Shown here: piece after piece, positions 1 through 11,689 of the stretch
Layout: every line of letters begins with the position of its first letter
Position numbering within the stretch: position 1 is the stretch's first letter
Source of the DNA: Torymus aiolomorphi
Lineage: Eukaryota > Arthropoda > Insecta > Hymenoptera > Torymidae
DNA: 64,000 nt
Assembly: GCA_036365515.1 (NCBI GenBank)
Contig: CM070877.1
Location: 69,595,522-69,659,521, forward strand
Direction: 5' to 3'
Translations under genes and position numbers: made by a program
The notes under the pieces: model-generated
Told to the model about the DNA's origin: nothing
Databases searched by the model: none
Seen by the model: the letters and a program-made list of their open reading frames with translations, nothing else

Positions 1-261
1 GCAATGCTGTTCGAGTAAATCTGGAATGTAATGTAAAAAAATTTCCGCCCAATAAGCGAGGCAAAAATTATTACTCCCATATATAGTCACCGCGACATAA
101 AGGCGTACAGAAAGTTTAAGGTTTTGGCTTTGCTTAGCTTCTACCGAAGTTAAGCTAGCATGAGTTATAAGAGACTATTATATATACCGAATGTTAATAC
201 TGTCATCGTCTATTCAAAACTATTTATTTCAAACATACCGTAAAAATCATTATACTCGAGA

Positions 262-405
262 GTGCTATCCCATGCGTTTCCAAAAAATAAACTGAATGCA
301 TTTAAGACCGTGAGAACGAAAGAGAAATTCACGGAATAAACCTCTCTCGCACTCTCACGGGCTTAAAGCGTTCCGTTTAATTTTTTGGAATGCATGGGAT
401 AGCAT
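262..405. mobile_element. MITE, ~145 bp, TIR GTGCTATCCCATGC
   Basis: The two ends are inverted copies of each other over about 50 bases with mismatches, beginning gtgctatcccatgcg on the left and ending gcatgggatagcat on the right. The middle is short and includes a second pairing of ccgtgag with ctcacgg. No coding capacity. No clear target duplication was found. Confidence 0.7.
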
Positions 406-1279
406 CCGTAATCGGAGAACATTTCCCATCGCGGCAATGAAAATAGGGGCGGAAGGCAATGACAGCACATGTTATTTCTAAACAGGTGAGGTCAGTGGCA
501 CAGGGCTAATCTACGGTCTGAAATACCAAGCATCGTCGTACGAAAAAGTAAAGTCTCTTTATAACGTGACACAATTGACAGTTTCATTTAAAGTCAAAAA
601 TATTCTGTATTTGAATTTATTTTTCTTAATTTTGTGAATTATAAAACATTCCCTCGTTTAGTATTACAGAAAATATTTATTAAATATTCAGTGAATATTT
701 AATGCCTTTAAGATACAAGTTTTCTTTTTGTTATAGCTTTTCTAACCTCGAAGTGTAGTTTATACACGTAATTTGGAAATATTATTTTATATTCTATTAA
801 TACGAGAGTGTTAGCTTAGTTATCGAAATAAGTACGTTGAGATATAGAGCAAAAGATGACAACATGGAGGTAACGTCGATTAATCGTAAATTAAATGATA
901 ATAAAAAATATTGCAATTATACAAAAAAAGAATTATGATATATACTTTAAAAATCCGTTAACTAATGATTTTTGCTAGAGTTTTCATTTAGGAAAATTCT
1001 CACTTTAAAATGCAGGTTTATTTATTTCATAATGCAAAGACAATATAAAAATATATTGTTGTTGTATGTGGGGATATTCATAAGTTGAGGTTTTATTGTT
1101 AATATATAAAGTATGTTTATTAGCTACTTAAGTGTTATAGATTATTTCGTAAGCACGCGTTCGACTCGCATGGCTATCTCGTGGCGACTGGTTTTACATG
1201 CGCTGCCGGCGCTTTCGGTACTCTCACACACACTCTCACATGCATGTCACTGTTTTCAGGAGCGTAGCATTTACACATA

Positions 1280-1400
1280 CTCCAACATATATAAACGTAC
1301 ACAAATTGAGCAAGGTAGAGTTTACGGATGGGCAAGATATACTACGTGGGTCACAGCCCGGATCGTATGATCTTGCTTCTCTGTATAACATCTTCTTCAG
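1280..1400 (-). repeat. Reverse-strand remnant of the 21-31 kb unit family
   Basis: Read on the minus strand, this stretch matches the conserved block of the tandem units at 21-31 kb: acagagaagcaagatcatac, then the gtgacccac segment, then catccgtaaactctacc. It is an isolated dispersed copy. The ORFs overlapping it are not supported as genes. Confidence 0.75.
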
Positions 1401-1631
1401 TAAAAATTACAGATGACATACTTCAAACATGTATTGTTACTAAGACAACCATCACATATCCTAATTCTCAGGACACCACTATTTTCTCGAGCAGTTATTT
1501 TATAATAGCTACATTGGTACACAAGGACTTTCAAAAATACTATTCGGTGAATAATTCTTAAGTTAACGGTTCATAAAAAAATTACCGCCCTAAAACACAA
1601 TGCAAACATTATTAAATCAAAAACATTTTAA

Positions 1632-1989
1632 GGGGATGTGAGTACCGACGTTATTTTCAAACGAATATATCTCACGAAAATACCAATAGAATCATCCAAA
1701 AAAAATCTGACTGTAGTATTTACATATACGGAGCGCTTGACAAACGTGTTTTTCCAAAAAAATGATGAGGATTTATTTAATTAAGTAAAAAACGTACTGT
1801 CGGTAAGTAGGAATCTGCAATTGACCTACTTTTCAAACGAGCATAACTAACGAAAATGCTAATAGAATCACTCAAAAAAATTTCTGCATATAGTGTTTAC
1901 GTGTACGGAGCGCTTGACAACCGTCTTTTTCCAAATAAACTTTTCAATGTTTATTTAAAAAAATATTGAAATTAGGGCTTCACATCCCC
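1632..1989. mobile_element. TTAA-flanked MITE containing two direct ~190-bp subunits
   Basis: TTAA at 1628-1631 and again at 1990-1993 flanks a segment whose ends are GGGGATGTGA and TCACATCCCC (one mismatch). Inside are two diverged direct copies, about 1650-1755 and 1828-1935, each containing a version of tacggagcgcttgacaa. Similar TTAA-GGGG ends recur at 32990 and 61300. Confidence 0.65.
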
Positions 1990-2293
1990 TTAAGTAAAAA
2001 TGTAAAAAATAAATGCACGAAAGTTGATAAGAGAAAACGAAAACCGACAGCAGCGTTACTCCAACATTTAACCAGCGCAACATTACGGCGCAAAAAATTT
2101 CTCAGGTTTTGGGTTTGCTCAGCTTCTACCGCACTTAAGCTTGCATGTGTTCAAAGAAATTATATAACGTGTTCAAAGAAATCCATACTCCGAGCGTCAA
2201 TCTGAATTTTACATGCGCTTGAATGAAAAAGCACGCGCTAAATCAAACTATCCACACGTTGTTTCAAAAAATACTGTTCGATACATGAGCGAA

Positions 2294-2435
2294 AATAGTA
2301 TATATTACGAATCTAGGGATAAAAAAAATTGAACAGTCCACACCTCGTGTAAATTGCCACCCGAGCCTAAGGCGAGCTCGACATGAGACGTGGACTGTCC
2401 AAGTTCTTTCCTCCCTACATGCGTAATATACTATT
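2294..2435. mobile_element. MITE with TIR AATAGTATATTACGC
   Basis: The left end aatagtatatattacg and right end gcgtaatatactatt are inverted repeats that extend into the tccctacatgcg region. Internally, cagtccac and gtggactg form another inverted pair, and a ttgccacccgag block recurs in the copies at 42.4-42.9 and 45.0-45.2 kb. Confidence 0.65.
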
Positions 2436-2739
2436 ATCCTCGTGAGGCCTTTTCTCCCTCATCTCGCTCAGGGGAAACGTCTGAGATAAAATCAGGTCTT
2501 CGCACTGGTATAGAAATGTACTAATTTAAAACATATTATACAAATTGTTGTTAGAAATTTAAAAAATCCGATAAATAACACAATAAATATAAACTATCAA
2601 TCAGAAAACATTTCTCATAGCGGGAACGTAAATAGGAGGCATTCAATGACAGAAAATATCATTAACTATAGCGAAAGTTGGTGGGTACAGAGCCGTAGAG
2701 TCTACGGTCGAAAATACTAAGCATCGTCGTGCAAATAAT

Positions 2740-3500
2740 TTTTAAAACAATATAGAAGGATAAAAATCAAGTAAAAGGTTAATCACCTCAAAAAGTAAAG
2801 TCTATATGCATCTTTTTTTTAACAGATAATTTTTTGGTGGACGTTAATGATTATAGAGTGTCTGTACCTTAATAACTTGAATATGGATATTTCATTTTTA
2901 TCTTTTATCAAAATATATTAAACACAATAGTGAACAAATTTTGGTAACCAGTTTTCAAAGGCATACCAAATTATAAGAAACTCAAGCTTCGAATTTGATA
3001 TCTGAAAAACTTGTTTCTTTTTGTGTTTACAGGGTCTTTGCCGCAGATTTACTTTTTAACCACTCAATGAAACTACTTTGAAATTTTTGTTTTTATACTA
3101 GTTATTGATTTTGCTTATTACTTTTTCAAAAAGAGCTTTAGAAAAAAAAGAAATAAATAGAATTATAGAACTTTTGCTAAAATCCTCTCTTAAAAAAGTG
3201 ATGGAAGAAATCTGTCATCACAATAAGAGTTTTTATTTGTTGATGTTGACTCATTTGAGATTGGTCTATACATAATAGGTGCAAAAATCTAAAATACTTG
3301 AATTTAGAAAATTAAATTCTTGCGTTTACCATTTCAAATTGAATAAATAAAAGAGCATAAAAATTTCATTATTTTATTTATTAAAATTACGTTATTATCG
3401 TAAATATAATTGAAGCTGATTGAAATAAACTTTGAAATTAAAACTATCTTCCTCATGTTCATAACCTCAAAACAAGTTACTAATGCAATACGCAGGAAGC
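2740..3500. other. AT-rich DNA, nothing recognised
   Basis: I see no ORF of interest, no hairpin element and no strong repeat in this stretch. Confidence 0.5.
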
Positions 3501-3507
3501 GTATCAT

Positions 3508-3951
3508 TTTTATTTTTTAGGTTACATTATACATTATTACATTATACGTAGATAATAAATAATAATAATTCACTACACTTAGGCTTTTATTATTGAAATT
3601 CCATTAAAAGTTATTTTAAATCTCATGATTCAAATAACTTTATTACAAAATTCCTTTAGAATACTTTCACAATACAAAGTTAATCAATTCCATGTTACAC
3701 GGTATTTCTTATTCGCAAAATAAAAAATAACACTACATTTACGGTTTAAAATAAATAAAAGCCTGTAGAACTTGCGAATAAAAAATACCATGTGACATGG
3801 AATGGATTACTTTGGTGAAAGTATTCTAAAGTTATTTGAATCATGAAATTTAAAACAGCTTTTCATGAAATTTCAATGGTAAATGCCTAGATACAGTGAG
3901 TTATTATTTATTATCTGTGTATAATGTAGTAATGTAATCTAAAAAATAAAA
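3508..3951. mobile_element. Fold-back element, ~440 bp
   Basis: The left arm (about 3508-3735) and right arm (about 3775-3951) are inverted copies. ttttattttttag pairs with ctaaaaaataaaa, and ataataaataataataa on the left pairs with the ttattatttattat run on the right. The arms have many mismatches, so the element is old. It is non-coding. Confidence 0.65.
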
Positions 3952-4119
3952 TTAAGAATTATAAAATAAAATGTTTATTTTTTACACTAAATTGACCTTT
4001 TAATATAGAAAAAATAATAATTAATCATGGAGAGACGTAAATAATAATAATTTAATATATGACTTGGTACATGATTTAGCATGTAATAAAGGTGATACGC
4101 CCTATTGAAAAAAATCATG

Positions 4120-4310
4120 TGACAAATCATATGATTAATCCAGTGATTAATCACATGATTAATCATATGATAAATCATGTGATCAATCATGTGATTAATC
4201 ATGTGGTTAATCATGTGATCAATCATATGATTAATCACATGATATTATCGACGGAAAAATCATGAGATTAATCACATGATTAATCACATGATTGATCACA
4301 TGAATTTTTC
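4120..4310. repeat. Subterminal short-palindrome array, left arm
   Basis: This is a run of overlapping self-complementary steps of the type atgattaatcacatgat, repeated about a dozen times. It can pair both within itself and with the matching array at 11220-11400. The reverse-strand ORF rich in MINHMIDH is only a translation of this array. Confidence 0.85.
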
Positions 4311-4864
4311 CAGAATCCAGGAATATGCTCTGCTGAATTTATAACTTAATTTATTTATTATCTAGCAGTAGACCACTGATATTATAAATGAAAAATAATA
4401 GTTAAATGAAACATTTAGAATATAATATAATTATTTGTATATTACAGTTATTTAGATAATTAATTTAATTGAAGATATAGACAACTTTATTGTTATTACA
4501 ATTATAATGTTCCGACACAACTGAAGAATGGGACAAAATAAGAACTTCTAAATATATTCTGCCCTAATGAAAAGATGGGATATTTGGGTTATTGGGTATA
4601 GATGGGCAATTGATATACGATAAATGGTCCCTATGGGTTTTCCTTGCGGGTCCCATATGACTGATATAAAACTAGTTAACATTGTTTTCGGATTACAAAC
4701 ATTTTATTCGAATAATAATCAATATTACTTCTTATACTACTTTGATAAAAATATATTTTTATTATAAATTAAGGCTACAACTGTAAATAAACAATAAAGA
4801 CACGTAACATAACTGTATATAGGAATAAGATTATTATAAATGATATTGTTATTAATGTAGAGAA

Positions 4865-5050
4865 ATGATGTTTAACGAGCCTCGTGCTCGCGCTACTCGA
4901 AACCGACCCGTGGTAGCAAATTCACACGAAGCCGGAGCCGAGCGCGCCCACGTGTACTCGATTTTGGCAGCTACCATGAACAGTTGCGACGACGTCGGCG
5001 ACAGCGCGAGGAGGCTACTACTTGGCGATGATGTTTCTATTCAAAAAACA
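4865..5050 (+). other. GC-rich conserved ORF block, left arm of giant palindrome
   Basis: An ATG-initiated frame begins MMFNEPRARATR and stays open to 5158. Its first 60 or so codons are GC-rich, while the rest is AT-rich like the flanks, which suggests a real exon or promoter-proximal block ending near 5035. The same frame is preserved on the right arm, minus strand, with a few substitutions. A cacgtg palindrome lies within it. It could be a first exon spliced to the block at 7531, but the donor is weak (gatgat|gtttct). No domain is recognised and translation is not proven. Confidence 0.4.
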
Positions 5051-5304
5051 GAGAAGATATTTTACATAAAGTCAGTACTCAAATTTTTAGAATCGTTTAT
5101 GCTTTGTGAGTTAACTAATATTTTTTATTCAACAAAATTTTTTCTAATTCTTTATTAAAAACCATTTAAAATGAGCCCTGGAACGACATTAGCAAACATT
5201 TAAAATGATCCATTTGGAAAGTCTCAGATTCGCTACTTATTAGTATACCTTCATCTGAAAAAAAGAAAATAATAAGTACAGCAGAATATTTTTGAGTGGA
5301 CAAA

Positions 5305-7385
5305 ATTTTTACTGAATCTTTATTAAAGTCCCTTTCAAATAAGCCCTGATCGATGTTCGCAAACCCACTTGAAAAGAATTGTATATTTTTTTAATGTCAG
5401 TGCAAACCAATAATTGGTATTTTTGAGAACCTGCTGGATTTGAGATCTTAATATTATTCATATATCTTATGCCATGGATCTTGTCGCTGAATTTTCTCAA
5501 AGCATGGAAAATATATTAAACATCTATTTTCAACAATATTTTCAACAGGCATTTATACTTTCCTAAATTTTCAATGGGAGACGCTTACACTGTTAATACA
5601 CTCTATTTGTAAACTTCATATCTGTTCGAAACTGAATTTTATAAGTAATCTATTATTATGTGTACCAAAGCTAAAATTAAAATACTATAAAAAAGTTGCA
5701 ATCAAATTAGTTGAAAGACAATTAACAATTGTATATTTCAATGCGCATACAAATACTTCTCATTCAATAATTTTCAAATAAAATATGGTGTTCTTATTAA
5801 GGCTTCGTTTCATAAATTTCATAAACTATGTAATCTACAAACTTATAATAACTCATTAAGATCCATAATACAATTATTTAATTTTCAACTTAACACTGAA
5901 TAGTTTATGAAATTTCATGAAGCGGAGGCTTAATAAGAAAACCATATTTTATTTGAAAATTATTGGTTATGGAGTATACGTCTGTGCATTTGAATTTGCA
6001 ATTGCTAAATTGTCTTTCAACTACTTTATTGCAACTTTCTTATAGTCATTTACTTTTAGCTTTGGCACACGATAATATAGATTACTTATAAAATTGTTTC
6101 GAATGGATATGACGATTACAAATAAAGTTAAGCGTCTCCTATTGAAAATTTAGGACAGTAAATAAAAATATTATTACTTATAAGCCAGTCAAAAATATTG
6201 TTGAAAATAAATATTTAATATATTTTTCATGCTTTGAAAAAATCAGCTACAAGATCAATGACATGAGATATATGAATAATATTAAGATCTCAAATCCAGC
6301 AGGTTGTCGAAAAAGCCCTGATCGATGTTCGCAAACCCACTTGAAAAGAATTGTATATTTTTTTAATGTCAGTAGAAACCATTAATTGGTATTTTTGAGA
6401 ACCTGCTGGATTTGAGATCTTAATATTATTCATATATCTTATGCCATGGATCTTGTCGCTGAATTTTCTCAAAGCATGAAAAATATATTAAACATCTATT
6501 TTCAACAATATTTTCAACAGGCATTTATACTTTCCTAAATTTTCAATGGGAGACGCTTACACTGTTAATACACTCTATTTGTAAACTTCATACCTATTCG
6601 AAACTGAATTTTATAAGTAATCTATTATTATGTGTACCAAAGCTAAAAGTAAAATACTATAAAAAAGTTGCAATCAAATTAGTAGAAAGACAATTAACAA
6701 TTGTATATTTCAATGCGCATACAAATACTTCTCATTCAATAATTTTCAAATAAAATATGGTGTTCTTATTAAGGCTTCGTTTCATAAATTTCATAAACTA
6801 TGTAATCTACAAACTTATAACTCATTAAGGTCCATAATACAATTATTTAATTTTCAACTTACGCTGAATAGTTTATGACATTTCATGAAGCAAAGGCTTA
6901 ATAAGAAAACCATATTTTATTTGAAAATTATTGGTTATGGAGTATACGTCTGTGCATTTGAATTTGCAATTGCTAAATTGTCTTTCGACTAACTTGATTG
7001 CAACTTTTTTATAGTAATTTATTTTTAGCTTTGGTACACATAATAATAGATTACTTATAAAATTCAGTTTCAAATAGATATGAAGTTTACAAAAAGAGTG
7101 TATTAACAGTGTAAGCGTCTCCCATTGAAAACTTAGGAAGTATAAGCCTGTTGAAAATATTGTTGAAAATAGATGTTTAATATATTTTTAATGCTTTGAG
7201 AAAATTCAGTGACAAGATCCATGACATGAGATACATGAATAATATTAAAATCTCAAATCCATTGTGTTGTCGAAAATATAAATTATTGCTTTCTACTGAC
7301 ATTTAAAAAATATACAATTCTTCTCAAGTGGGTTAGCGAATATCGATCAGGGCTTATTTGAAAGGGTCTTTAATAAAGATTCAGT
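5305..7385. repeat. Four alternating inverted ~0.5-kb units, left arm
   Basis: Units at about 5312-5800 (-), 5880-6300 (+), 6305-6790 (-) and 6870-7380 (+) share the same text, including ttgaaaatattgttgaaaat and gcgtctcccattgaaaa or their complements. Neighbours are head-to-head or tail-to-tail, so each arm of the giant palindrome contains smaller palindromes. A short frame starting MRKFSDKIH recurs in several units but decays in others, so it is not annotated as a gene. Confidence 0.8.
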
Positions 7386-7530
7386 AAAAATTTTGTAGAA
7401 TCAAAAAATATTCTGCTGTACATATTATTTTCTTTTTTCAGATTAGGTATACTAATAAAGAAAATATAACCACATATACAAATAAAAAGCAAATTTTTTC
7501 CCAATCAATATTTTATACAAAAAATTTCAG

Positions 7531-7740
7531 GATTCCACATTAGAGAGGTTAGAAGCGAGAAAGGGCTTACCGAATCTATACTTTGCAGATTACTTCGCTG
7601 TCTTGTTGTCTCAAATGGGTGATCACCTCCAAGTGATGGACGCGACGAAAGAATCAAAACCCACAGGACACCGTACTACAACCGCCGCTGTCATCGCTGG
7701 GAACGCCACGGACGAGACACGCGCACGGCAGCCTCGGTAG
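7531..7740 (+). pseudogene. Exon-like ORF near palindrome centre, left arm (frameshifted copy)
   Basis: A good 3' splice site (aaaaaatttcag|gattcc) opens a 69-codon frame to TAG at 7738. It starts DSTLERLEARKGLPN and includes FADYFAVLLSQMGDHLQVM. The right-arm copy has FADD at the same place, so the Asp to Tyr change is specific to this arm. After codon 43 the frame differs from the right-arm copy because of a one-base indel near 7667. The FADD context resembles motif C of LINE-type reverse transcriptases, but the match is short. The frame runs into the palindrome's spacer before stopping. Confidence 0.4.
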
Positions 7741-7775
7741 GCATTTCTTATACAAACAATTCAATCAGCTGTTGG
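7733..7775. other. Central spacer of the giant palindrome
   Basis: The innermost pair is gcacggcagc (ending 7732) with gctgccgtgc (starting 7776). The 43 bases between them are unpaired. The right arm also carries about 24 bases just outside the inner pair, near 7794-7817, that the left arm lacks. Confidence 0.75.
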
Positions 7776-8007
7776 TGCTGCCGTGCCTCGTGCGTACTTT
7801 CGAATTTGCGATAGAATCGTCTCGTCCGTGGCGTTCCCAGCGATGACAGCGTCGGTTGTAGTACGGTGTCCTGGTAGGTTTTGATTCTTTCGTCGCGTCC
7901 ATCACTTGGAGGTGATCACCCATTTGAGACAACAAGACAGCGAAGTCATCTGCAAAGCATATATTCGGTAAGCCCTTTCTCGCTTCTAACCTCTCTAATG
8001 TGGAATC
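7765..8007 (-). other. Exon-like ORF with FADD motif, right arm
   Basis: Read on the minus strand, a 3' splice-like site (tttcag before 8007) opens an 80-codon frame ending in TGA at 7765. It reads DSTLERLEARKGLPN, then FADDFAVLLSQMGDHLQVM, then a basic, Arg- and His-rich end. FADD followed by a hydrophobic stretch and a helix ending LQ-M is the usual look of reverse-transcriptase motif C in non-LTR elements, so this may be a captured RT fragment. With only about 30 informative residues this is a suggestion, not an identification. A possible partner first exon lies at 10490-10654 on the same strand. Confidence 0.4.
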
Positions 8008-8154
8008 CTGAAATTTTTTGTATAAAATATTGATTGGGAAAAAATTTGCTTTTTATTTGTATATGTGGTTATATTTTCTTTATTAGTATATACCTTCATC
8101 TGAAAAAAAGAAAATAATATGTACAGCAGAATATTTTTGATTCTACAAAATTTT

Positions 8155-10235
8155 TACTGAATCTTTATTAAAGACCCTTTCAAATAAGCCCTGATCGATA
8201 TTCGCTAACCCACTTGACAAGAATTGTATATTTTTTAAATGTCAGTAGAAAGCAATAATTTATATTTTCGACAACACAATGGATTTGAGATTTTAATATT
8301 ATTCATGTATCTCATGTCATGGATCTTGTCACTGAATTTTCTCAAAGCATTAAAAATATATTAAACATCTATTTTCAACAATATTTTCAACAGGCTTATA
8401 CTTCCTAAGTTTTCAATGGGAGACGCTTACACTGTTAATACACTCTTTTTGTAAACTTCATATCTATTTGAAACTGAATTTTATAAGTAATCTATTATTA
8501 TGTGTACCAAAGCTAAAAATAAATTACTATAAAAAAGTTGCAATCAAGTTAGTCGAAAGACAATTTAGCAATTGCAAATTCAAATGCACACGTATACTCC
8601 ATAACCAATAATTTTCAAATAAAATATGGTTTTCTTATTAAGCCTTTGCTTCATGAAATTTCATAAACTATTCAGCGTAAGTTGAAAATTAAATAATTGT
8701 ATTATGGACCTTAATGAGTTATAAGTTTGTAGATTACATAGTTTATGAAATTTATGAAACGAAGCCTTAATAAGAACACCATATTTTATTTGAAAATTAT
8801 TGAATGAGAAGTATTTGTATGCGCATTCGAATATACAATTGTTAATTGTCTTTCATCTAATTTGATTGCAACTTTTTTATAGTATTTTACTTTTAGCTTT
8901 GCTACACATAATAATAGATTACTTATAAAATTCAGTTTCGAATAGGTATGAAGTTTACAAATAGAGTGTATTAACAGTGTAAGCGTCTCCCATTGAAAAT
9001 TTAGGAAAGTATAAATGCCTGTTGAAAATATTGTTGAAAATAGATGTTTAATATATTTTTCATGCTTTGAGAAAATTCAGCGACAAGATCCATGACATAA
9101 GATATATGAATAATATTAAGATCTCAAATCCAGCAGGTTGTCAAAAATACCAATTATTGGTTTCTACTGACATTAAAAAAATATACAATTCTTTTCAAGT
9201 GGGTTTGCGAACATCGATCAGGGTTTTTTCGACAACCTGCTGGATTTGATATCTTAATATTATTCATATATCTGATGTCATGGATCTTGTAGCTGATTTT
9301 TTCAAAGCATGAAAAATATATTAAATATTTATTTTCAACAATATTTTTGACTGGCTTATAAGTAATAATATTTTTATTTACTGTCCTAAATTTTCAATAG
9401 GAGACGCTTAACTTTATTTGTAATCTTCATATATATTCGAAACAATTTTATAAGTAATCTATATTATCGTGTGCCAAAGCTAAAAAAGTAAATGACTATA
9501 AAAAAGTTGCAATAAAGTAGTTGAAAGACAATTTAGCAATTGCAAATTCAAATGCACAGACGTATACTCCATAACCAATAATTTTCAAATAAAATATGGT
9601 TTTCTTATTAAGCCTCCGCTTCATGAAATTTCATAAACTATTCAGTGTTAAGTTGAAAATTAAATAATTGTATTATGGATCTTAATGAGTTATTATAAGT
9701 TTGTAGATTACATAGTTTATGAAATTTATGAAACGAAGCCTTAATAAGAACACCATATTTTATTTCAAAATTATTGAGTAAGAAGTGTTTGTATGCGCAT
9801 TTGAATATACAATTGTTAATTGTCTTTCAACTAATTTGATTGCAACTTTTTTATAGTATTTTAATTTTAGCTTTGGTACACATAATAATAGATTACTTAT
9901 AAAATTCAGTTTCGAACAGATATGAAGTTTACAAATAGAGTGTATTAACAGTGTAAGCATCTCCCATTGAAAATTTAGGAAAGTATAAATGCCTGTTGAA
10001 AATATTGTTGAAAATAGATGTTTAATATATTTTTCATGCTTTGAGAAAATTCAGCGACAAGATCCATGACATAAGATATATGAATAACATTAAGATCTCA
10101 AATCCAGCAGGTTCTCAAAAATACCAATTATTGGTTTCTACTGAGATTAAAAAAATATACAATTCTTTTCAAGTGGGTTTGCGAACATCGATCAGGGCTT
10201 ATTTGAAAGGGACTTTAATAAAGATTCAGTAAAAA
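8155..10235. repeat. Four alternating inverted ~0.5-kb units, right arm
   Basis: This mirrors the left arm: units at about 8160-8660 (-), 8740-9230 (+), 9235-9640 (-) and 9735-10235 (+). The outer unit runs from the MRKFSDKIH-like frame (10041) to gggctta at about 10195, as the left arm does in reverse. Confidence 0.8.
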
Positions 10236-10438
10236 TGTTGTCTAATAAAAAATATTCTGCTGTACTTATTATTTTCTTTTTTTCAGATGAAGGTATACTA
10301 ACAAGTAGCAAATCTGAGACTTTCCAAATGGATCATTTTAAATATTTGCTAATATCGTTCCACGGCTCATTTTAAATGGTTTTTAATAAAGAATCAGAAA
10401 AAAATTTGTTGAATAAACAATATTAGTTAACTCACAAA

Positions 10439-10654
10439 TTAAACATAAACAATTCTAAAATATCTTCTCTGTTTTTTAATAGAAACAGCATTGCCAAGTA
10501 GTGGTCTCCTCGCGCTGTCGCCGACGTCGTCGCAACTGTTCATGGTAGCTGCCAAAATCGAGTACACGTGGGCGCGCTCGGCTCCGGCTTCGTGTGAATT
10601 TGTTACCACGGGTCGGAGTCGAGTAGCGCGAGCACGAGGCTCCTTAAACATCAT
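10439..10654 (-). other. GC-rich conserved ORF block, right arm of giant palindrome
   Basis: This is the minus-strand counterpart of 4865-5050, starting MMFKEPRARATR. It keeps the same frame through SILAATMNSCDDVGDSARR and then diverges in AT-rich sequence. Retention of the frame on both arms could reflect selection, gene conversion between arms or simply youth. Confidence 0.4.
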
Positions 10655-11219
10655 TTCTCTACATTGATAACAATATCATTTATAATAATCTTATTCCCTT
10701 ATACAGGTATGTGACGTGTCTTTATTTTTTATTTACAGTTGTAGCCTTAATTTATAATAAAAATATACTTTTATCAAAGTAGTATAAGAAGTAATATTGA
10801 TTATTATTCGAATAAAATGTTTGTAATCCGAAAAAAAATGTTAACTAGTTTTATATCAGTCATATGGGACCCGCAAGGAAAACCCATAGTGCCCATTTAT
10901 CGTATATCAATTGCTCATCTATACCCAATAACCCAAATATCCCATCTTTTCATTAGGGCAGAATATATTTAGAAGTTCTTATTTTATTCCATTCTTCAGT
11001 TCTGTCAGAATATTATAATTATAATAACAATAAAGTTGTCTATATCTTCAATTGAATTAATTATCTAAATAACTGTAATATACAAATAATTATATTATAT
11101 TGCAAATGTTTCATTTAACTATTTTTTTTCATTTATAATATAGCAGTGGTAAACTGCTAGATAATAAATAAATTAAGTTATAAATTCAGCAGAGCATATT
11201 CCTGGATTCTGGAAAAATT

Positions 11220-11400
11220 CATGTGATCAATCATGTGATTAATCACATGATTTTTCCGTCGATAATATCATGTGATTAATCATATGATTGATCACATGAT
11301 TAACCACATGATTAATCACATGATTGATCACATGATTTATCATATGATTAATCATGTGATTAATCACTGGATTAATTATATGATTAGTCACATGATTTTT
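11220..11400. repeat. Subterminal short-palindrome array, right arm
   Basis: This is the mirror of the 4120-4310 array: repeated catgtgattaatcacatgat-type steps ending in tttttttcaatagggcg. Confidence 0.85.
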
Positions 11401-11689
11401 TTCAATAGGGCGCGATTAATCAAGTCCTTGGTACTTTTGAATATTTAAACTTTGAATTTAAGAAATAAGAAATTAATAAGAAGATATTCAGGCATTTTTA
11501 GCTTATAGAAAATATTTCAACAGTATCAAGTTTCTAATCTCAAAATTCAATATTCTTAAATATTATTGTTTAGGTTAATATTATGAGTGAATCAAGATAT
11601 AAGAAGTTTATTCTTTTCAATTAATGTAGGTATGACTGTAATTATAAATTTAAATTTGAATCTTTCAGCATAAAGAAATAAAGCGCGCG

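Larger units (their letters stand above)
1..2740. repeat. Diverged internal duplication with dispersed-repeat remnants
   Basis: Bases about 30-240 and 1575-2300 are diverged copies: both carry the block reading tttggctttgcttagcttct or a close variant, followed by a similar tail. Bases about 420-550 and 2600-2730 are another pair (accattcccatcgcgg-like start, common aagcatcgtcgt end). The second copy is expanded by the element at 1632-1989. The text near 515-545 is the reverse complement of the exon-like repeat near 21845-21865. I see no gene here. Confidence 0.6.
4098..11412. mobile_element. Giant 7.3-kb palindromic (fold-back) element
   Basis: The whole interval is one inverted repeat. CGCCCTATTG at 4098 is mirrored by CAATAGGGCG ending at 11412, and correspondence continues to a spacer at about 7733-7775. 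Landmarks pair across the centre: the cacatgat repeats (4125-4305 with 11220-11400), the GC-rich ORF blocks (4865 with 10650), and an exon-like block (7531-7740 with 7765-8007). Each arm contains four roughly 0.5-kb units in alternating orientation, so the palindrome is nested. CG lies just outside CCCTA at both ends and may be a 2-bp target duplication or part of the TIR. The 60425-61069 element has nearly the same terminus. No transposase was recognised inside, so the element is probably non-autonomous. An assembly-generated palindrome is the main alternative, but the arms differ by scattered substitutions and indels, which argues against a simple artefact. Confidence 0.8.

Noticed and set aside
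3987..4238. Minus-strand ORF rich in MINHMIDH repeats
   Set aside because: It is the translation of the subterminal short-palindrome array of the giant palindrome, with no protein-like variation.
4120..4310. CRISPR-like array of regularly spaced short palindromes
   Set aside because: There are no unique spacers between repeats. The units overlap and are mirrored at 11.2-11.4 kb as transposon subterminal repeats.
5309..10232. Short recurring ORF starting MRKFSDKIH in several palindrome units
   Set aside because: It recurs only because the unit recurs. Several units carry stops or lack the start, and no family is recognised.
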